Source of the DNA: DAOUTY01 sp964453665
GTDB lineage: Bacteria > Chloroflexota > Dehalococcoidia > SZUA-161
Reading direction: 5' to 3'
Assembly: GCA_964453665.1 (NCBI GenBank)
Contig: CAYVQT010000048.1
Span: 1 to 23,076, forward strand
Length of the DNA: 23,076 nucleotides
Shown here: positions 1-7,389 of the stretch, one piece after another
Position numbering within the stretch: position 1 is the stretch's first letter
How the letters are laid out: every line of letters begins with the position of its first letter
Position numbers and translations under genes: made by a program
The notes under the pieces: model-generated
Database searches by the model: none
The model's input: the letters and a program-made list of their open reading frames with translations, nothing else
Told to the model about the DNA's origin: nothing

Positions 1-59
1 TTCTTTATGACGCAACTATAATGCATTCAGTAACTTTTATTATGAGTCAATTCGACCTA

Positions 60-88
60 TTGACAAACAGGTAATTTCGCGCTAGCAT
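60..88 (+). promoter_or_regulatory. Sigma70-type promoter for the small ORF and radical SAM gene
   Basis: TTGACA at 60-65 and TAGCAT at 83-88 are separated by exactly 17 bases, close to the housekeeping consensus. Transcription would begin near 95, leaving a leader of about 55 bases before the small ORF at 151. The leader can form a hairpin with arms CCTGTC (121-126) and GACAGG (143-148) whose loop holds most of the Shine-Dalgarno region, so translation may be tuned by folding. Confidence 0.65.
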
Positions 89-150
89 TGCTGCACCTCG
101 GCAGAAACCCGCAAGAGGTTCCTGTCAGTACGTGGAGGGGAGGACAGGCT

Positions 151-249
151 ATGAGTGCGGAATCTCAGGGTAAAGAGGCCAGATTCTTCCTGAAGCTCAA
201 AGAAGCGCTGGCGAATAGCAAGGCTGTATCCAGGAGCTGCTTCGCCTGA
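151..249 (+). CDS. Candidate 32-residue RiPP precursor peptide
   Basis: This short ORF has an ATG start preceded by GGAGGGGAGG (134-143) with a 7-base spacer, one of the best ribosome binding sites in the window, and it lies behind a near-consensus promoter. The product has a charged, probably helical N-terminal part (KEARFFLKLKEAL, residues 8-20) and a short C-terminal part, ANSKAVSRSCFA, with a single cysteine three residues from the end. It has no signal peptide or membrane segment. A radical SAM/SPASM enzyme starts 51 bases downstream on the same strand. A helical leader plus a small Cys/Ser-containing core beside a SPASM enzyme is the usual layout of radical-SAM RiPP loci, so I infer it is the substrate. 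I do not recognise the peptide family. It could instead be a regulatory leader peptide. The stop is TGA, and reading it as selenocysteine would add only two more residues before the next TGA. Confidence 0.55.
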   Translation: MSAESQGKEARFFLKLKEALANSKAVSRSCFA

Positions 250-269
250 AAGCAGTGAAAGGGCAAGTA

Positions 270-288
270 AGTTGCCGGTTCGGCAACT
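270..288 (+). promoter_or_regulatory. Hairpin between the small ORF and the radical SAM gene
   Basis: AGTTGCCG (270-277) and CGGCAACT (281-288) form a perfect 8-bp stem with a 3-base loop. It ends 12 bases before the radical SAM start codon and is not followed by a T-run, so it is not a simple terminator. It may reduce expression of the enzyme relative to the peptide or stabilise the upstream mRNA end, as is common between RiPP precursor and maturase genes. Confidence 0.45.
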
Positions 289-300
289 AAGCATTCGGTA

Positions 301-1347
301 ATGAAGGTTACCCCCTATGATTTCTTTGTCCAGTTTCACGTGACAGAGAGATGTAATTTACGGTGCCGGCACTGTTATCAATCAATGACGGTGCCCGAAA
401 TGAGCTACGAGGAAATCTGCGGGGCTATCGATAACGTAAGAAGCGCAATAAAGGGCTGGGCGATAGATTATGAGATGGAGATATCGCCCAGCTTTCATTT
501 TACCGGTGGCGAGCCGTTTCTGCGCAAAGACCTGTTCGCAATACTTGATTATGCCCGGCAGTCCGGCTTTTCAACATCCCTGATGAGCAACGGAACGCTT
601 ATAGATAACAGCCTGGCACAGCGAATAAGAGAGGCAAATGTAGCTGATGTGCAGATCAGCCTCGACGGCATTGAGCCAACCCACGATAGCCTGAGAGGAA
701 ATGGCTCTTACAACCGTACACTAAACGGCATCAGAAATCTGGTCGACCGGGGAGTTGAGACCAACATCAATCTCACTGTGTCCAGAATAAATATGAGCCA
801 GACAGGATGGCTGGTTGACCTCGCCGGGGAACTGGGGGTAAGCGGTATCGCCTTCTCGCGTCTGGTACCTACCGGCAGAGGGAAGGAGCTCAGCAGTGAG
901 GCTCTGACCCGCGAGGAGGTAGCCGGTTTCTATAACGGGTTGCGGAAGCATCAGGTCAACAGCAAAGTCACAGTTACATCCCGCGATCCGCTGGCAACTA
1001 TCGCAGAAATAAACGGCGACATTCCCCGGACGGAGATCCCCGCAGGCGGCTGCGCTGCTGGAGTGTTTGGCGTGACTATTACCTCCGACGGAACTATCAT
1101 GCCCTGCCGGCGTATGGACCTGCCGATCGGCAATATTAAAGATGTGTCTTTCCGTGAGCTCTGGGCCGAGTCGCCGGTGCTGTGGTCACTAAGGACCCGT
1201 GATGACTATCATGACGGCTGCGACTCATGCCGTTACTGGGCTATATGTCGGGGCTGCCGGGCGATAGCGCTGGCCTTCGCCCGGGCTGATGGTAATGAGG
1301 ACTACCTTGGCCCGGACCCCCAATGCCCGTATCACCACACGTCGTGA
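301..1347 (+). CDS. Radical SAM/SPASM-domain protein, probable peptide maturase
   Basis: This 348-residue protein begins with a radical SAM domain. The [4Fe-4S]-binding motif CNLRCRHC places the SAM cluster on C18, C22 and C25, and GGEP follows at 69-72. The C-terminal third is a SPASM domain that binds auxiliary Fe-S clusters: C-x12-G-x4-C, then CDSC, a five-residue gap, CRGC, and a final PDPQC near the end. Such enzymes use a 5'-deoxyadenosyl radical in the cytoplasm, commonly to modify ribosomal peptides (PqqE, mycofactocin, sactipeptide and selenobiotic-type maturases), although heme-pathway relatives (NirJ/AhbD) share the architecture. A 32-residue ORF lies directly upstream behind a shared promoter, which favours peptide modification. 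There is no clear Shine-Dalgarno before the ATG, and a hairpin sits just upstream, so translation may be weak or coupled. An in-frame stop at 268-270 rules out a longer N-terminus. The enzyme class is firm; its substrate is inferred. Confidence 0.88.
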   Translation: MKVTPYDFFVQFHVTERCNLRCRHCYQSMTVPEMSYEEICGAIDNVRSAIKGWAIDYEMEISPSFHFTGGEPFLRKDLFAILDYARQSGFSTSLMSNGTLIDNSLAQRIREANVADVQISLDGIEPTHDSLRGNGSYNRTLNGIRNLVDRGVETNINLTVSRINMSQTGWLVDLAGELGVSGIAFSRLVPTGRGKELSSEALTREEVAGFYNGLRKHQVNSKVTVTSRDPLATIAEINGDIPRTEIPAGGCAAGVFGVTITSDGTIMPCRRMDLPIGNIKDVSFRELWAESPVLWSLRTRDDYHDGCDSCRYWAICRGCRAIALAFARADGNEDYLGPDPQCPYHHTS

Positions 1348-1485
1348 AGAAGAGGTTTGAAAGTGGTGTAGAGCGCACTACTCACCTTCAGGCAATGACA
1401 TCCTGTTCCGGACGCGCACGTTAGGTTTGCCATCCCCGTGATGATCTATCAGATGCCACAATCGATACGATTTAATACCACAGGC

Positions 1486-1494
1486 TGTTATAAT
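1486..1494 (+). promoter_or_regulatory. Extended -10 promoter of the first DUF71 gene
   Basis: TGTTATAAT is a perfect extended -10 element (TGnTATAAT); no good -35 is visible. Transcription would start near 1501, downstream of the TTG codon at 1497. This argues that the real start of the gene is the ATG at 1533. Confidence 0.5.
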
Positions 1495-1532
1495 ACTTGG
1501 CAGGCGAACTCCTTATCCTCCCATCAGATGTT

Positions 1533-2225
1533 ATGTCAATACCTGAAAAGGTCCTTTTTACATGGAGCGGGGGCAAAGACAGCGCTATGGCCCTATATGA
1601 ACTGGAGATGAACGAGGGCTACGAGATAGCAGCGCTGCTGACAACCGTCACTGAGGACTTCGACAGGATCAGTATGCACGGCGTTCGGACCGCTCTACTC
1701 GAACAACAGGCGGAATCGTTGCGCCTTCCCCTCGAAAAAGTCTATATCACCGGCAACTCATCCAACGAAGCATACGAAGCCAGAATGAGGGATAAGCTTG
1801 CGCATTACCAGGGCCGGGGTATTTCCTCCGTAGTTTTTGGTGACGTTTTCCTGGAGGATGTGAGGAAATATCGTGAGGGGAACCTGGCAAAAATTGGAAT
1901 GAGGGGAATTTTCCCTCTATGGGAAAGGGATACCACAGAACTTGCCCACACATTTATCGACCTGGGGTTCGATGCTGTTGTGACGTGTGTTGACTCGAAC
2001 GTTCTCGACAGGAAGTTCGCCGGCAGGGTCTTTGACGAGCGGTTTCTATCGGAACTACCCGACAATGTCGATCCCTGCGGCGAAAATGGAGAGTTCCATT
2101 CATTTGTGTACGATGGGCCGATATTCCGCGAGAGGATACCATACCGAAAAGGGAAAACAGTTCTGAGAGACAACCGCTTCTACTATTGTGATCTGCTACC
2201 CCTCCAGACAGGAAGACGCGCTTGA
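1533..2225 (+). CDS. DUF71/Dph6-family PP-loop ATP pyrophosphatase
   Basis: This 230-residue protein belongs to the adenine-nucleotide alpha-hydrolase family whose eukaryotic and archaeal members amidate diphthine. The PP-loop SGGKDS is at residues 12-17 and the family signature CGENGEFHS is at 182-190. Bacteria do not make diphthamide, and comparative genomics of DUF71/COG2102 has predicted a role in B12 salvage for some bacterial members. The ATP-dependent amidation or adenylation chemistry is therefore well supported and the substrate is not. A reading frame upstream of 1533 extends to a TTG at 1497, but the predicted transcription start is near 1501 and family members begin just before the PP-loop, so I use the ATG. 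No clear Shine-Dalgarno precedes it. A second, divergent family member follows 138 bases downstream. Confidence 0.82.
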   Translation: MSIPEKVLFTWSGGKDSAMALYELEMNEGYEIAALLTTVTEDFDRISMHGVRTALLEQQAESLRLPLEKVYITGNSSNEAYEARMRDKLAHYQGRGISSVVFGDVFLEDVRKYREGNLAKIGMRGIFPLWERDTTELAHTFIDLGFDAVVTCVDSNVLDRKFAGRVFDERFLSELPDNVDPCGENGEFHSFVYDGPIFRERIPYRKGKTVLRDNRFYYCDLLPLQTGRRA

Positions 2226-2252
2226 CGCGGTTGAGTTGGATGTTGTTATACT
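2222..2252 (+). promoter_or_regulatory. Possible promoter upstream of the second DUF71 gene
   Basis: TTGACG (2222-2227) overlaps the stop codon of the first DUF71 gene, and the extended -10 TGTTATACT lies at 2244-2252. The 19-base spacing is longer than ideal, but the TG motif may compensate. Confidence 0.35.
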
Positions 2253-2286
2253 ACTGAACAGGTGAAGTCCGAGTTCTCTATCTGGA

Positions 2287-2295
2287 TGTTATACT
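2287..2295 (+). promoter_or_regulatory. Second possible extended -10 before the second DUF71 gene
   Basis: TGTTATACT occurs again here, identical to the element at 2244-2252, with no recognisable -35. Either copy could start the transcript of the gene at 2364. Confidence 0.3.
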
Positions 2296-2363
2296 AAATG
2301 TCCAAGCCCCTTTATTCGGTAAGCTGTTTAAATCTATCCGGGGACCATTGAATTAAGAATAAA

Positions 2364-3038
2364 ATGTCAAAGAATGCGGGTGTTCTGTGGACTGGTGGGA
2401 AAGACTCTTCTTTGGCTCTTTATGAAGCGAAATTGCTGGGTTATGAAATCGCCAGCCTAGTTACGTTCGTTCCGGATAAACCGGAGTTTCTTGCTCATCC
2501 GCTTAATTTCATGAAATATCAGGCGGATGCTTTAGGCCTTCCACACCACACAATAGCGGTTAATGAGCCCTTTAAAGCAAGCTATGAAAGAGCTATTCAT
2601 TCTCTCAGAGAAGAGCATCAAACGGAAGTTCTAATAAGTGGCGACATTGCAGAAGTTGATGGGCATCCTAACTGGATAAAGGAGTGCAGTAAAAATACCG
2701 GCGTTGATGTCCTGACTCCACTGTGGCAGTGGGATAGACTGGAAATTCTTCATCGGCTTCTCTTATACAGATTTAGAGTGCTCTTTTCGTGTGTGAAAAA
2801 GCCCTGGTTTACGGATGAATGGCTCGGAATGGAACTTAACATGCATTCTTTAGAACGCTTGTGTAAAATGAATGCCACAACGGGGCTTGATATTTGTGGG
2901 GAACAGGGGGAATATCATACCCTGGTGGTAGATGGGCCTCCATTCAACAAGAGCATTGAAATTGGGGGTTATTGTAAGCGCTCCAAAGGCCCCGTAATGT
3001 ATATTGAGCTGCAAGAATTGAGTGTTAAAGACAAGTAA
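2364..3038 (+). CDS. Second DUF71/Dph6-family PP-loop ATP pyrophosphatase
   Basis: This 224-residue paralogue has the PP-loop TGGKDS at residues 10-15 and the family signature CGEQGEYHT at 178-186, so the ATP-binding site looks intact. Between the motifs it differs strongly from its upstream neighbour, so the pair is not a recent duplication. Its composition also differs: by hand count 24 of 60 bases are G or C in 2461-2520, against 41 of 60 in 3241-3300 of mutL. That suggests separate acquisition. Possible roles are those of bacterial DUF71 generally, including predicted B12 salvage; I cannot assign the substrate. The ATG start sits just before the PP-loop, as expected, but has no clear Shine-Dalgarno. 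Confidence 0.82.
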   Translation: MSKNAGVLWTGGKDSSLALYEAKLLGYEIASLVTFVPDKPEFLAHPLNFMKYQADALGLPHHTIAVNEPFKASYERAIHSLREEHQTEVLISGDIAEVDGHPNWIKECSKNTGVDVLTPLWQWDRLEILHRLLLYRFRVLFSCVKKPWFTDEWLGMELNMHSLERLCKMNATTGLDICGEQGEYHTLVVDGPPFNKSIEIGGYCKRSKGPVMYIELQELSVKDK

Positions 3039-3194
3039 TGCTTCTTTGTACGTGCTCAGCGCTTGAATTCGTGAATAGAGCCTGTCGCAGCAGCCAAAAA
3101 GCTTGCCCTATTAGTTCAGCCAGCTTAATTCGTTCGCAAAGGCTCGCGCTGATAAACTAATGACGGGAATTGAAGCAGAGGGAACAAGATAATC

Positions 3195-4913
3195 ATGCCC
3201 ATTAGAGTACTTTCCCCTGAGGTAGCGTCGAAGATAGCGGCGGGGGAGGTGGTGGAGAGGCCGGCGTCGGTGGTCAAAGAGCTGCTGGACAACTCGCTGG
3301 ATGCCGGTGCCACTCAGATCGCCATCGAGGTGCAGGGCGGCGGGGTGCGGCTCATCAGGATGGTGGACAATGGCGCGGGTATACCACCGGAGGAGGTGGA
3401 CCTCGCCTTCGAGCGATTCGCTACGAGCAAGGTCGCAACCGCCGACGACCTGGAAAGCATCTCCAGCCTGGGCTTCAGGGGGGAGGCGCTGCCTTCGATT
3501 GCTTCTGTCTCCGAGGTGACCATAGTCACCCGCAGCCAGGGCGAGATGGCTGGCACTTTTCTTAATATAAAAGACAGCGCTGTCCTAAAGAAGGCCAAGC
3601 GCGGCTGCCCTCCGGGAACGACGCTCACCGTGCGGAACCTGTTCCGCAGCTTTCCCGCGCGCCTCAAGTTCCTCAAGACTACAGCGACCGAGAACGGTCA
3701 CATCGGCCAGATCGTTACGCAGTACGGACTTGCCTTCCCCGAGGTGAGGTTCACCCTCGTCATCGACAGGCGCACTACCTTTCGCTCGCCGGGAAGCGGC
3801 AGCCTCAGGGAGGTGCTGGGAGTAGTCTACGGGGTTGATAATGCCAGATCGATGCTCCAGGTAGAAGCTGGCGACGAAAGTGAAGACCCTCTGCTGCCCC
3901 AGGTGACCGGTTTTATCAGCCCCCCATCACTCACCCGCGCCACGCGGAGCTATATGAGCTTCTTTGTCAACCGGCGCTGGGTGCAGAGCCGGATGCTCAC
4001 CTATGCCCTAGAGGAAGCCTACCACGGCCTGCTGATGACCGGCAGGCACCCCGTAGCCGTTATCAACATAGCCATGCCCCCCCAGGAGGTAGACGTCAAC
4101 GTTCATCCCGCCAAGAGCGAGGTCAAATTCCGCCATGAGCGCGAGATATTCGGCGTACTGCAGAAGGCTGTCAGAGCTACCCTGCTCGCTCAAACGCTCA
4201 CGCCTACCCTGGACACCCTGCGTCAGCCTCAACCCGCTACGGCCCCCGCCACAGAGCGTCTCATCCCGTCTGAGGCCACCGCTCATGAGGTAGTGGTCGA
4301 TTCATCGCATCCCGGACAGCCCGCTGCCGAACCCGCCGCCAGGTCACTGCCGATCCTCCGCGTCGTCGGCCAGATAGCCAACATGTACATAATCGCCGAA
4401 GGGCCCGACGGCATGTATCTCATTGACCAGCACGCAGCGCATGAGCGAGTCCTTTTCGAGAGAATTCGCGACCAGAGGCAGCGCAGGGCAGTCGAGATTC
4501 AGGGGATGCTGCAGCCGGTGCCCGTGGAGCTGACGGTGCGCCAGCAGGAACTGCTGGAGTCACAGGCGGAAGCGCTGTCGGAATACGGCTTCGAGATCGA
4601 GCACTTCGGGGAACGAACCTACCTGGTGAGGTCGGTGCCGGCCATGCTGCAGGGACAGAATGTTGCCCGGTCGCTGACCGAGCTTCTGGATTTCCTCGGG
4701 GAGGAAGCGAAGACCGATTGGGGAGAGGGGATAGCCATCTCGCTGGCCTGCCACAGCGCAGTATTAGCAGGACAGGCATTGAGCCAGCAAGAGATGCTGG
4801 ACCTGATAAGGCAACTGGAAATGACCTCCCAGCCTAATACCTGCCCTCACGGCAGACCAACTATGATTCACCTCAGCACCTCCCAACTGGAGAAGGGCTT
4901 CGGCAGAAGGTAA
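3195..4913 (+). CDS. mutL: DNA mismatch repair protein MutL, endonuclease type
   Basis: MutL links mismatch recognition by MutS to strand removal. The N-terminal GHKL ATPase is complete: E29 and N33 in the first motif, DNGAGI at 58-63, and GFRGEAL at 93-99. A proline- and alanine-rich linker covers about 335-390. The C-terminal domain has the full metal-dependent nicking site of species lacking methyl-directed repair: DQHA-x2-E-x4-E at 411-422, ACH at 518-520, CPHGRP at 550-555, and a terminal FGR. The 572-residue length fits the shorter endonuclease-type MutLs. The first conserved residues begin right at the ATG, with GAGGG about 12 bases upstream. No mutS is adjacent. The gene runs convergently into acsE with only 11 bases between the stop codons, so neither has its own space for a terminator. 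Confidence 0.97.
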   Translation: MPIRVLSPEVASKIAAGEVVERPASVVKELLDNSLDAGATQIAIEVQGGGVRLIRMVDNGAGIPPEEVDLAFERFATSKVATADDLESISSLGFRGEALPSIASVSEVTIVTRSQGEMAGTFLNIKDSAVLKKAKRGCPPGTTLTVRNLFRSFPARLKFLKTTATENGHIGQIVTQYGLAFPEVRFTLVIDRRTTFRSPGSGSLREVLGVVYGVDNARSMLQVEAGDESEDPLLPQVTGFISPPSLTRATRSYMSFFVNRRWVQSRMLTYALEEAYHGLLMTGRHPVAVINIAMPPQEVDVNVHPAKSEVKFRHEREIFGVLQKAVRATLLAQTLTPTLDTLRQPQPATAPATERLIPSEATAHEVVVDSSHPGQPAAEPAARSLPILRVVGQIANMYIIAEGPDGMYLIDQHAAHERVLFERIRDQRQRRAVEIQGMLQPVPVELTVRQQELLESQAEALSEYGFEIEHFGERTYLVRSVPAMLQGQNVARSLTELLDFLGEEAKTDWGEGIAISLACHSAVLAGQALSQQEMLDLIRQLEMTSQPNTCPHGRPTMIHLSTSQLEKGFGRR

Positions 4914-4924
4914 ATATCCCCCAC

Positions 4925-5845
4925 CTACATCCTCAGATAGCTGTGGGCGTAAAGCGTCTCGTTCTGCAAGACTGCGATGGTCTTGACTATGTCCCTGAGC
5001 TCGGGATCGCTTGTGTCCGCACCACCGGTGTCGAACTGCTCCATATTGACGTAGGCATTGTAGAGGGCTACATAGAGCTTACCCTTCGGGGTGGACTCAT
5101 CCCCGGTCTCAAGAATCCGTATCACACCCATCAGCTCGTCATCCAGCGGGTCAAGTATTGCAGAGTCGAGGCCGGCTCCCATCATCATCACGCAGAACAC
5201 GCGGTTAAGCAACGGGCGGATCTCCGCCGGACATGAGTTTGACACATTTGAGAGGCCGCAGGTAGTCATGGGTGGAGGGTCCGTCATCTGTTTAAAGAAC
5301 CTGACCGCTTCTATAGTCTGCTGCGCCTGGTCCTGGTTGCCGTTCACCGTGAGCACCAGCGGGTCAAGCCATATTCTCTCATTAGGAACGCCGTTCTCCG
5401 CGGCCGCAGGGAAGATGCACTCAGCGGCAAGCTCTACACGGGCATCGGCTGTGGTGGGAAGCCCGCCTTTGGCCAGAGTGAGGGAAATAATATTAGCCTC
5501 GTATCTGGCAGCCAGGGGCATCAGCGCACTGAGACGCTCCTCTGTAGAGTCGGTGCTGTTGATAAGCGGCGTCTTCTTGCAAACCTTAAGCCCCGCTTCC
5601 ATGGCGACCGGATTGGTAGTGTCCAGCGAAAGGGGAAGATCGCTGACTTCCTGAACGGTCTCCACCATCCAGGGCATGACCTCGGCCCCGGCTTTCTTCT
5701 GGGGACCGATGTTAAGGTCCAGATAGGCGGCTCTTTTGGCTTCCTGCTGCCTGGCCAAATCCTGGATAAAGGCCTTATCGCGGTTCTCGACAGCGGTTCT
5801 TACACTTTGCGAGATGATATGGATACATTCGCCGATGCCGATCAT
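4925..5845 (-). CDS. acsE: Methyltetrahydrofolate:corrinoid/iron-sulfur protein methyltransferase
   Basis: AcsE transfers the methyl group of 5-methyltetrahydrofolate to the cobalt of the corrinoid iron-sulfur protein (AcsCD) in the methyl branch of the Wood-Ljungdahl pathway; the step is reversible. The 306-residue sequence is a pterin-binding TIM barrel with LDLNIGP at 42-48, the pterin-contacting D75 in LSLDTTN, and N200 in GLSNVS, matching the catalytic asparagine of the Moorella enzyme (N199). It is longer than the approximately 262-residue Moorella protein because of an apparent insertion of about 45 residues near 241-285, just before the last conserved helix. The start has a good AAGGAGG about 7 bases upstream. 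It is the last gene of the acs cluster, separated from acsC by 172 bases that contain two hairpins. Confidence 0.95.
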   Translation of the reverse strand: MIGIGECIHIISQSVRTAVENRDKAFIQDLARQQEAKRAAYLDLNIGPQKKAGAEVMPWMVETVQEVSDLPLSLDTTNPVAMEAGLKVCKKTPLINSTDSTEERLSALMPLAARYEANIISLTLAKGGLPTTADARVELAAECIFPAAAENGVPNERIWLDPLVLTVNGNQDQAQQTIEAVRFFKQMTDPPPMTTCGLSNVSNSCPAEIRPLLNRVFCVMMMGAGLDSAILDPLDDELMGVIRILETGDESTPKGKLYVALYNAYVNMEQFDTGGADTSDPELRDIVKTIAVLQNETLYAHSYLRM

Positions 5846-5871
5846 CTTGTTCCTCCTTATTGACCTATTTT

Positions 5872-5901
5872 AAGCCCCGCTGTTTTTTCCGACCGGGGCT
5901 T
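5872..5901 (-). promoter_or_regulatory. Hairpin upstream of acsE
   Basis: AAGCCCCG and CGGGGCTT pair perfectly over 8 bp around a 14-base loop, 26 bases before the acsE start. No T-run follows on the minus strand, so it looks more like an RNA-processing or stabilising element than a terminator. Confidence 0.4.
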
Positions 5902-5961
5902 ATTATGTAAAGCTTACAGGCGGTTCCAATGTCCTTAATCGTATAACAGATGAGAGTTGCC

Positions 5962-6001
5962 GAAGGGGTAGAAAGCCAAAGAAGGTGCAATCTACCCCTT
6001 C
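5962..6001 (-). promoter_or_regulatory. Hairpin just downstream of acsC
   Basis: GAAGGGGTAGA (5962-5972) and TCTACCCCTTC (5991-6001) form a perfect 11-bp stem with an 18-base loop, 16 bases after the acsC stop. There is no T-run. A stem like this can protect the 3' end of an upstream transcript segment, or weakly attenuate transcription into acsE. Confidence 0.45.
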
Positions 6002-6017
6002 TCCTATACAAACGCCT

Positions 6018-7370
6018 TTACTTCTGCCAGTTCTCCTTGAGGTAGCCGCCGACAGCCATCGCCTCGCGCGGCCCCACCATTATCTTCCAGTCGGGCAGCT
6101 CCTCCTCAAGCTCACCCCTCAACACCGCCACGCCACCGGGCAGGATTACGTTCTTGTGGCTTACCTTGTCCGCAGCGTTCTCACCCTTGACTGTCTTGGC
6201 GATTTTATCAGCGTCGAACTTGCCGGCAGACCAGGCAGTGAGCACCGAGAGTCCCTCGGTATCGCAAACCAGCAGCCACGATGGCCAGCCGGCGCTCTCG
6301 AGCTCCCCGGCTATGGAGAAGTAGGTCAGTGAGAAATTGGTGGTAACGCAGAGCGGGCTTTCGGGCTTGGGCTCGCCGATCTGATACAGGCCGGGCTTCA
6401 TCTGAATCGGCTTCTGCGGGTCGGTGTAGAGATTGAGCCGCAGCGTAATCAAAGCCAGGGCCAGGGCAGGCGAGAAACGGTCGATAACCACTATACTGCC
6501 GTATTTGGCCACGTGCTGCGCTGCAAGAACCGCTTCCTCATCCAGAGAAGATGCGCCCTCCCCCGGGAAGGTGATTACGGGGTATCCCACGGGCTCGAAT
6601 CGCTTCGCCAGAGCGAGCCTGCGGACCTGGGTTAAGGTGACCAGTGTCTCAGCCAGGTCCCGGACGCCGGGATCGAGGATGAGGTCCTCCACGCCAGCCT
6701 GGGCCGCCTTTTCCGTCAGTTCGGCCAGCTCGTTCAACCCGTCCGAACTGCGGACCGCCAGAGGGCAACCGCTCTTCTTGGCCAGCTCAATCATCTCGTC
6801 AATATTGTCCCTGGTCGCGGCATAGATAGCCGGCCTGGCATCTTTTACCTTGTCCAGCGCCGCGCTCATGCCGGCGGGGTCAGTAGACATGAGGATCAGA
6901 GGGAGGTCGGTCTTGGAACTGACCGTTTCAACGCACTTGGCGAAGGCAGCAGCGTCCCCGGACTCGTTCTGGATAGCGATGCCCTCCATGCCAAACGTCA
7001 TTCCAACGCGGTCCACGCTGTAGCTGCTAACCTCTGCCACGGTCTTGGCCACCTCATCCGCCGAAGCGGTATCCTTGACTCTAACCGTAAGTGCCGTGGG
7101 ATGGACAAAGGTTTTCTCGTGGCGGAACATTACCGTCTCATTGCCCACCTCGATCTTCTTCTCTCCAGCGCCAATTGTAACCAGGCGAATCGGTGGCTTG
7201 GATGCAGCCGCCAGCGCCTGTTTCCCTTCATCAGTAACATAAGGGCAAGCTGACAGCTCCACCGCGCTTGCTGCCAGCTTCATGGCAAAGGCCAAACAGG
7301 TCGGAAAGCCGCACTCTTTGCAGTTTGTCTTGGGTAAGAATTTGTAAATCTGAATACCTGTCAGCGCCAT
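6018..7370 (-). CDS. acsC: Corrinoid/iron-sulfur protein large subunit
   Basis: AcsC carries the [4Fe-4S] cluster and the corrinoid cofactor that shuttles the methyl group from AcsE to acetyl-CoA synthase. The N-terminal cluster motif is intact with cysteines at 17, 20, 25 and 42 (start NCKECGFPTC), followed by a TIM barrel and a C-terminal cobamide-binding domain. At 450 residues it matches the usual length of about 445. The ATG is preceded by AAAGGAGTT. It begins 19 bases after the stop of acsD, so the two subunits of the heterodimer are almost certainly cotranscribed. The protein is cytoplasmic. Confidence 0.96.
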   Translation of the reverse strand: MALTGIQIYKFLPKTNCKECGFPTCLAFAMKLAASAVELSACPYVTDEGKQALAAASKPPIRLVTIGAGEKKIEVGNETVMFRHEKTFVHPTALTVRVKDTASADEVAKTVAEVSSYSVDRVGMTFGMEGIAIQNESGDAAAFAKCVETVSSKTDLPLILMSTDPAGMSAALDKVKDARPAIYAATRDNIDEMIELAKKSGCPLAVRSSDGLNELAELTEKAAQAGVEDLILDPGVRDLAETLVTLTQVRRLALAKRFEPVGYPVITFPGEGASSLDEEAVLAAQHVAKYGSIVVIDRFSPALALALITLRLNLYTDPQKPIQMKPGLYQIGEPKPESPLCVTTNFSLTYFSIAGELESAGWPSWLLVCDTEGLSVLTAWSAGKFDADKIAKTVKGENAADKVSHKNVILPGGVAVLRGELEEELPDWKIMVGPREAMAVGGYLKENWQK

Positions 7371-7389
7371 TGTTCAGAACTCCTTTCCT

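Noticed and set aside
23..301. Near-identical 11-base words GCATTCAGTAA (23-33) and GCATTCGGTAA (291-301) flanking the small ORF
   Set aside because: Two imperfect short copies in AT-moderate sequence can arise by chance; no further copies or symmetry support an operator or mobile-element end.
82..339. 85-codon minus-strand ORF overlapping the start of the radical SAM gene
   Set aside because: It starts at GTG without a Shine-Dalgarno, runs antisense through the small ORF, the promoter and the radical SAM start, and has no recognisable domain.
1497..1532. TTG-initiated N-terminal extension of the first DUF71 protein
   Set aside because: The predicted transcription start (about 1501) lies inside it, there is no ribosome binding site, and family members begin near the ATG at 1533.
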